From contig DWWI01000161.1 in the NCBI GenBank assembly GCA_019119745.1, positions 1 through 10,487 on the forward strand: 10,487 nt of DNA, written 5' to 3'. The notes under the pieces are model-generated. The model saw nothing but the letters and a program-made list of their open reading frames with translations, did no database searches and was not told the origin of the DNA. The translations under genes were made by a program, and so were the position numbers. Of this stretch, positions 6,649-10,487 are shown piece by piece (position 1 is the stretch's first letter; every line of letters begins with the position of its first letter). The DNA comes from Candidatus Mediterraneibacter gallistercoris (GTDB lineage Bacteria > Bacillota_A > Clostridia > Lachnospirales > Lachnospiraceae).

Positions 6649-8028
6649 CTACTCCGAAGCCAGATATTCCTCTTCCGCCTTGATCACTTTCTCCATTGCA
6701 GCTTTTCCCGGCGCTCCAATAGTATTTCTCATCTCCACGCATGTCTTCATGCTGATAGCGTCATAAATGTCCTCTTCAAACACCGGAGAAATCGCCTTGA
6801 ACTCATCCAGACTCATATCATCCAGCGCGATTCCCTTATCGATACAATAAAGTACCAGCCGCCCTACGATACCATGTGCATCACGGAAAGGAACGCCGTG
6901 ATTCACCAGATAGTCTGCCGCATCCGTTGCGTTGGTGAATCCGTGCTTTGCACTCTCTTCCATGCGGGCAGAATTAAACTTCATCGTCTTTAACATCCCC
7001 GTAAAGAGCGCCAGACATCCTTTCGTTGTATCGATCGCGTCAAAGACAAACTCCTTGTCCTCCTGCATATCCTTATTATATGCCAGTGGAAGACCTTTCA
7101 TCGTTGTCAGCATAGACATCAGCGCGCCATACACTCTTCCGGTCTTTCCGCGCACCAGCTCGGCGATATCCGGGTTCTTCTTCTGCGGCATGATACTGCT
7201 GCCTGTACTGTAGGCATCATCAATCTCCACAAATTTATATTCATTGGTGTTCCAGATAATCACTTCCTCGGAAAATCTGCTCAGATGCATCATGATCGTG
7301 GACATTGCCGACAGAAGTTCAATAAGGTAATCTCTGTCCGAAACCGAATCCATACTGTTGAGCGTCGGTCCGTCAAAGCCCAGAAGCTCTGCCGTGTATT
7401 CGCGGTCCAACGGATATGTGGTTCCTGCCAGTGCGCCGGAGCCAAGCGGGCAGAAATTCATCCTTTTATAAATATCTTTCATACGGGAACGGTCGCGTTT
7501 GAACATCTCAAAATATGCTCCCATGTGATGTGCCAGTGTGATCGGCTGTGCTTTCTGCAGATGTGTAAATCCCGGCATATATGTCTCGAGATTCTCTTTC
7601 ATCAGATTTAAGAGCACTTCCAGCATTTCCTTTAAAAGGCCGTCCAGCTCAAGGATCTCGTCTCTCGTATAGAGCTTCATATCCAGCGCCACCTGATCGT
7701 TTCTGCTCCGTCCGGTGTGGAGCTTTTTCCCAGCATCCCCGATCCGGTCGATCAGATTTGCCTCAACAAAGCTGTGAATATCTTCATATTCTTCTGTAAT
7801 CTCAAGAGTTCCGTTCTCCACATCTGTCCGGATACTCTCAAGACCTTTTATAATCTTCTCTTTCTCTTCCTCAGTCAGGATTCCCTGCTTCGCGAGCATC
7901 GTTACATGAGCGATACTTCCGCGGATATCCTGTTTATAAAATCTCTTATCGAAAGAGATCGATGCATTGAAATTATATACCAGTTTGTCCGTCTCTTTTG
8001 TAAAACGGCCGCCCCATAACTGTGCCAT
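6649..8028 (-). CDS. argH: Argininosuccinate lyase
   Basis: A 459-residue member of the fumarase/aspartase superfamily that splits argininosuccinate into arginine and fumarate, the final step of arginine synthesis; the family is homotetrameric. Conserved blocks are visible: MAQLWGGRF at the N-terminus, HTGRSRNDQ (104-112), [11 protein letters not shown] (152-162) with H156 as the conserved active-site histidine, and the flexible signature loop [10 protein letters not shown] (276-285) carrying the catalytic serine. I start it at the ATG at 8026-8028, where family N-termini begin and where a GAGGAAAG site lies just upstream. The in-frame ATG at 8095-8097 would add 23 unconserved-looking residues, has no ribosome site and coincides with the predicted transcription start. 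asd follows after 62 bases and is probably co-transcribed. I see no C-terminal N-acetylglutamate synthase fusion. Confidence 0.97.
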   Translation of the reverse strand: MAQLWGGRFTKETDKLVYNFNASISFDKRFYKQDIRGSIAHVTMLAKQGILTEEEKEKIIKGLESIRTDVENGTLEITEEYEDIHSFVEANLIDRIGDAGKKLHTGRSRNDQVALDMKLYTRDEILELDGLLKEMLEVLLNLMKENLETYMPGFTHLQKAQPITLAHHMGAYFEMFKRDRSRMKDIYKRMNFCPLGSGALAGTTYPLDREYTAELLGFDGPTLNSMDSVSDRDYLIELLSAMSTIMMHLSRFSEEVIIWNTNEYKFVEIDDAYSTGSSIMPQKKNPDIAELVRGKTGRVYGALMSMLTTMKGLPLAYNKDMQEDKEFVFDAIDTTKGCLALFTGMLKTMKFNSARMEESAKHGFTNATDAADYLVNHGVPFRDAHGIVGRLVLYCIDKGIALDDMSLDEFKAISPVFEEDIYDAISMKTCVEMRNTIGAPGKAAMEKVIKAEEEYLASE

Positions 8029-8032
8029 TTCT

Positions 8033-8040
8033 CTTTCCTC
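8033..8040 (-). promoter_or_regulatory. Ribosome binding site that fixes the argH start
   Basis: Minus-strand GAGGAAAG lies four bases before the ATG at 8026-8028, with its GAGG part eight bases away. No comparable site precedes the upstream in-frame ATG at 8097. Confidence 0.7.
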
Positions 8041-8106
8041 GCTTCTGTTTTTTGATTGAAAGAAAATACAGTCCAGAGCAATCAGTCTGTCCTGCATTTT
8101 CGACTT

Positions 8107-8135
8107 AGTTTACCACACTAAAGTATGAATGTCTA
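8107..8135 (-). promoter_or_regulatory. Promoter of argH (and probably asd)
   Basis: On the minus strand TAGACA (8130-8135) and TAAACT (8107-8112) are 17 bases apart, with TG one base before the -10 (TGGTAAACT). Transcription would start near 8100, leaving a leader of about 72 bases. The -35 edge overlaps a TATGAAT word (plus strand 8124-8130) that resembles one half of an ArgR box; the other half is poor. Confidence 0.6.
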
Positions 8136-8158
8136 CTTAAAAACCAAATTTTTCTCGA

Positions 8159-8193
8159 AACAGTGCCGTATACCGGATATAAACGGAACTGTT
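8159..8193 (-). repeat. Inverted repeat downstream of queH
   Basis: On the minus strand AACAGT-T-CCGT (8183-8193) pairs with ACGG-C-ACTGTT (8159-8169): ten base pairs with a single opposed T/C mismatch and a 13-base loop. It starts 21 bases after the queH stop. It could help end the queH transcript, but only three T residues follow directly, so it is a poor canonical terminator. Its ACAGTTCCG word also occurs in the hairpin upstream of queH. Confidence 0.5.
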
Positions 8194-8213
8194 CCTTATC
8201 AGTAGAAAGCATA

Positions 8214-8834
8214 TCAATCGCGCCTCATGGAAAACTCGCATCCGCAGTAGTCCTGCCTGTATAGTCCGTATTCTTTCGACAGTTCGATGGATCGCTTATA
8301 TCCGTTTTTCTTCTTAAAATCAGAAACCAGATATTTCACACCGTATTTCTCCCCGACACGGAGACCGATCTCATTGAGCTTCTGGGCATTCTTCATCGGA
8401 CTGATGCTGAGCGTTGTCGTGAAATAATCGAACCCGCCTGCCGCAGCCTGTCCTGCCGCCTCTGAAAGCCTCAGCTCATAACACTTCATACACCGCGCTC
8501 CGCCTTCTTTCAGATCCTCCATGCCTGCTGCCATTTCGTAAAATTTCTCTTTGTCATATTTCCCGGCAAGAAATGAAACCGGGTACCGGAACTCCATGTC
8601 ACGGATCAGCTTCTGCTGCTCCGCAATGCGCTTCGTGTATTCACTCTCCGGATAGATGTTCGGATTGTAGTAAAATACAGTTATCTTAAAGTACTCCGAC
8701 AGATACTCCAGCACATAGCTGCTGCATGGCGCACAGCAGCTGTGGATCAAAAGACTCGGGACCCTCTGTTCCGCCTCTAGCTGTGCAAGCAGCTTTTCAA
8801 GTTCTTTCTGATAGTTGATTTTCTGTACATTCAT
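8214..8834 (-). CDS. queH: Epoxyqueuosine reductase QueH
   Basis: A 206-residue cytoplasmic enzyme (DUF208 family) that reduces epoxyqueuosine to queuosine in tRNA, the last step of queuosine formation; it is the cobalamin-independent alternative to QueG. The family cysteines are all visible: HSCCAPC (31-37, with C33, C34 and C37), CMKC (115-118) before YELRL, and the C-terminal DYCGCEFS (195-202, with C197 and C199). These serve the Fe-S and metal site. FKKKNGYKRSIELSKEYGLYRQ between residues 173 and 194 is typical of the family. I start at the ATG at 8832-8834, which has AGGAGA seven bases upstream; the ATG nine codons earlier (8861) lacks a comparable site. Other queuosine genes are absent here, so the organism may salvage precursor or encode them elsewhere. 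No preQ1 riboswitch pattern is recognisable upstream. Confidence 0.93.
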   Translation of the reverse strand: MNVQKINYQKELEKLLAQLEAEQRVPSLLIHSCCAPCSSYVLEYLSEYFKITVFYYNPNIYPESEYTKRIAEQQKLIRDMEFRYPVSFLAGKYDKEKFYEMAAGMEDLKEGGARCMKCYELRLSEAAGQAAAGGFDYFTTTLSISPMKNAQKLNEIGLRVGEKYGVKYLVSDFKKKNGYKRSIELSKEYGLYRQDYCGCEFSMRRD

Positions 8835-8841
8835 CTGTAAT

Positions 8842-8847
8842 TCTCCT
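8842..8847 (-). promoter_or_regulatory. Ribosome binding site that fixes the queH start
   Basis: Minus-strand AGGAGA lies seven bases before the ATG at 8832-8834 and inside the nine-codon extension used by the upstream ATG at 8861. It therefore favours the shorter protein. Confidence 0.75.
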
Positions 8848-8941
8848 GTAAGATCATTCAATATTTATACTCTATATCTGAAAACACATGGCTATATTCC
8901 TTATTTACAAAAAGGAGCATCAGCACAAAATACAAAGGCAT

Positions 8942-9016
8942 AATATACCGGAACTGTAAAGGATAAGATCAGGAACTGTCTCCATAAATCAATCCATATT
9001 ACAATTCCGGTACATT
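8942..9016 (-). ncRNA. 75-base hairpin element between the kinase-like gene and queH
   Basis: The arms at 8942-8959 and 8999-9016 pair over 18 bp. The core on the minus strand is TACCGGAATTGTAA against TTACAGTTCCGGTA. Two positions are not Watson-Crick: in a minus-strand RNA they are G-U wobbles, but in a plus-strand RNA they would be A-C mismatches. The 39-base interior can form nested GGAT/ATCC and GGA/TCC pairs. It lies 42 bases after the kinase-like stop and about 107 bases before the queH start. No U run follows, so it is not a canonical terminator. It could be a 3' UTR structure, a queH leader element or a small RNA; the class is unknown to me. Confidence 0.4.
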
Positions 9017-9057
9017 CATTTCACTGCAGATACAAAAGATATCCCGCCTCAAAAGAC

Positions 9058-9675
9058 TTAAGCATTATAGATCATCGCCAGAATTTCAACAATCCTGTCA
9101 ATTCCCAGCATGCTCACATTAAGAAGCATCTGATGGGAACGGATGCTGCCCCAGTCCTGTCCGGTATGTACTTCATAATAGTATCTGCGCTCTTTGTCCG
9201 TCTTGCGGATACGCTCCGCCGCCTTTCTCTCGGTCAATCCGTACAGTTTCATTATCCGTTTCTTACGGTCTTCCTTGTCCGCACAGATGAATACATTGAT
9301 GCAGTCCGCACGATCTTTCAGCACATAGTCCGCGCACCTTCCCACGATCACGCACGGCCCTTTCTGCGCAAGACTTCGGATGATCTCTGTCTGCTTTCTG
9401 TAAACGTCTGTGTCAAAAGACGGAATGTATGATGCTGCATTGATAAAATCCGTATACATTCCCGGTGTCATCGTATAGCCGGCTACGAACGTGTTGAGAC
9501 TTGACTCGTCTACCCGTTCAGCATCTTCTGTCCGCACGCCCAACGCTTCCGCCGCCATACTCACAAGTCTATGGTCATAAAGCGGAATCCCCAGCCTGTC
9601 TGCAAGTTTCTGTCCGATCTCATGTCCGCCGCTTCCGAATTCACGGCCGATCGTAATAATCTTATGTCCGGTCAT
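9058..9675 (-). CDS. Cytidylate kinase-like family protein
   Basis: A 205-residue soluble P-loop protein of the cytidylate-kinase-like family. The N-terminus holds ITIGREFGSGGHEIGQKLA (7-25), a P-loop variant typical of this family, which lacks the usual GKS/T. It is followed by a G-(I)-PLYDH segment (29-35), a VIVGRCADYVL motif (109-119) and a LID-like arginine-rich stretch KTDKERRYYY (158-167). The fold implies phosphotransfer from ATP to a small molecule. These proteins are distinct from housekeeping Cmk, and I do not know of a firmly established substrate, so I give no gene symbol. The ATG at 9673-9675 has an excellent AAAGGAGG site with a seven-base spacer and a promoter at 9720-9748. 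The next gene on this strand is queH, 223 bases away across the hairpin at 8942-9016; the next gene upstream is divergent. Confidence 0.85.
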   Translation of the reverse strand: MTGHKIITIGREFGSGGHEIGQKLADRLGIPLYDHRLVSMAAEALGVRTEDAERVDESSLNTFVAGYTMTPGMYTDFINAASYIPSFDTDVYRKQTEIIRSLAQKGPCVIVGRCADYVLKDRADCINVFICADKEDRKKRIMKLYGLTERKAAERIRKTDKERRYYYEVHTGQDWGSIRSHQMLLNVSMLGIDRIVEILAMIYNA

Positions 9676-9719
9676 ATTGATTCCTCCTTTCCGGTTATTT
9701 TACGTCATCTGTTACCCAT

Positions 9720-9748
9720 ATTATACCCCTCTTCTCCAGACGAGACAA
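9720..9748 (-). promoter_or_regulatory. Promoter of the cytidylate kinase-like gene
   Basis: On the minus strand a perfect TATAAT (9720-9725) lies 17 bases after TTGTCT (9743-9748). Transcription would start near 9713, with a leader of about 37 bases containing the AAAGGAGG ribosome site. Confidence 0.65.
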
Positions 9749-9778
9749 CGGGATTTCGCACTTTTCCCGCACACCGGA

Positions 9779-9805
9779 TTGCTTTTTTCATACACTAACT
9801 ATAGA
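9779..9805 (+). promoter_or_regulatory. Tentative promoter of the ABC ATPase gene
   Basis: TTGCTT (9779-9784) and TATAGA (9800-9805) lie in the divergent intergenic region, but the spacer of 15 bases is short. This is the best candidate I see in a 156-base region that must serve both directions. Confidence 0.3.
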
Positions 9806-9831
9806 TATACAACATGGATGGAAGTGACCTT

Positions 9832-10487
9832 ATGACTCCAATACTGGAATTAAAAAATATCGATTATTCCTATCATACATTGGACGGGGAGACAAAGGCC
9901 CTGTCCAATATTTCATTTTCACTTACGAAAGGAGAGTTCACGGCCGTTGTCGGACCTTCTGGATGCGGAAAATCCACGTTACTCTCCCTGATCGACGGTC
10001 TGATGAAGCCGGAGAGCGGAGAACTGCTGATGAACGGGGAGCCTCTGACAGAAAATTCATCAAAAATCGGATATATGCTCCAGCACGACCACCTCTTTGA
10101 ATGGCGTACTGTATACCGGAATGTCCTTCTCGGCGCAGAGATCAGCAGGAAGCTCACACCGGAAATCAAAAAACGTGCGGAAGAGCTGCTAGAGCAGTAT
10201 GGTCTGAAACAGTTTGCGCGTTCCAAACCGTCCGAGCTGTCCGGCGGCATGCGCCAGAGGGCAGCGCTGATCCGCACGCTCCTTCTGGAACCGGAACTGC
10301 TGCTGCTCGACGAGCCGTTCTCCGCCCTTGACTATCAGACACGGCTGACTGTCAGCGATGACATCGGGCAGATCATCCGGGAATCCGGTAAGACCGCACT
10401 TCTCGTCACTCATGACCTTTCAGAGGCAGTCAGTCTGTCTGACCGGGTGATCATCCTCACAAAGCGCCCGGCAACGGTGGCACGCAT
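9832..10487 (+). CDS. ABC transporter ATP-binding protein, nitrate/sulfonate/taurine type, partial
   Basis: The first 218 codons of an ATPase that runs off the right edge. All core motifs are present in order: Walker A GPSGCGKST (41-49), Q-loop Q84 in GYMLQHDHL, signature LSGGM (136-140) followed by RQRAAL, Walker B LLLLDE (156-161), D-loop SALD (164-167) and the switch histidine H194 in VTHDLSEA. The EPFSALDYQTR block and the WRTVYRNVLLG segment (91-101) resemble NitT/TauT-type importers (SsuB/TauB/ThiZ-like); the substrate may be a sulfonate, nitrate, or a thiamine-pyrimidine precursor. The permease and binding protein, if present, would lie beyond the window. I start at the ATG at 9832-9834 because GGAAG lies seven bases upstream. 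The in-frame ATG at 9814 adds six residues and has no ribosome site. It is divergent from the rest of the window. Confidence 0.93.
   Translation, partial: MTPILELKNIDYSYHTLDGETKALSNISFSLTKGEFTAVVGPSGCGKSTLLSLIDGLMKPESGELLMNGEPLTENSSKIGYMLQHDHLFEWRTVYRNVLLGAEISRKLTPEIKKRAEELLEQYGLKQFARSKPSELSGGMRQRAALIRTLLLEPELLLLDEPFSALDYQTRLTVSDDIGQIIRESGKTALLVTHDLSEAVSLSDRVIILTKRPATVAR

Noticed and set aside
8835..9057. preQ1 riboswitch upstream of queH
   Set aside because: I looked for the small hairpin with the A-rich tail and found no match. The large inverted repeat present does not resemble that class.
9873..10277. 134-codon open frame on the minus strand
   Set aside because: Antisense to the ABC ATPase, which shows every expected nucleotide-binding motif.
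1..10487. Mobile element, phage, CRISPR, toxin-antitoxin or defence system
   Set aside because: No transposase, integrase, spaced repeats, tRNA-bounded insertion or small paired toxin genes were seen; all sizeable frames fit metabolic or transport families.

Overview
The window looks like a chromosomal segment of a Gram-positive anaerobe of the class Clostridia, most likely Lachnospiraceae. This rests on my recognition of the protein families and sequence style (clostridial-type PckA N-terminus, QueH instead of QueG, compact LeuC/LeuD, a 495-residue ThrC), on strong AGGAGG-type ribosome binding sites and on AT-rich promoters. It was not confirmed by a database search. Gene density is high, and every gene but the last lies on the minus strand.

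Reading leftward in the direction of transcription from the right: a cytidylate-kinase-like P-loop protein (9058-9675), an intergenic RNA-like hairpin (8942-9016), queH for queuosine synthesis (8214-8834), argH (6649-8028), asd (5501-6586), a strong terminator (5457-5492), leuC and leuD overlapping by 4 bp (5397-3629), an NhaC-family transporter (2269-3540), thrC with its own good promoter (701-2188), a small three-helix membrane protein (343-687), a very strong bidirectional-looking terminator (262-297), and the first 22 codons of pckA (1-66) behind a near-consensus promoter. At the right end a divergent gene begins at 9832 and runs off the window; it encodes an ABC transporter ATPase of the nitrate/sulfonate/taurine type.

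Functionally this is an amino-acid biosynthesis neighbourhood. Asd makes aspartate semialdehyde, the branch-point intermediate for threonine (finished by ThrC), methionine and lysine. LeuCD isomerises isopropylmalate for leucine. ArgH finishes arginine and releases fumarate. PckA links oxaloacetate, the precursor of aspartate, to phosphoenolpyruvate. The probable transcription units, from promoter and terminator placement, are [argH-asd], [leuC-leuD, possibly with nhaC], [thrC plus the small membrane protein], [pckA], and [kinase-like, possibly with queH].

I see no mobile element, CRISPR array, tRNA, rRNA, phage or defence system, and I do not think the window holds a dramatic new system. The most interesting unexplained structure is the 75-base inverted-repeat element between the kinase-like gene and queH. 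Its two imperfect positions become G-U wobbles only in the minus-strand transcript, and it shares a short motif with a second hairpin on the other side of queH. No gene-free stretch exceeds 300 bases.
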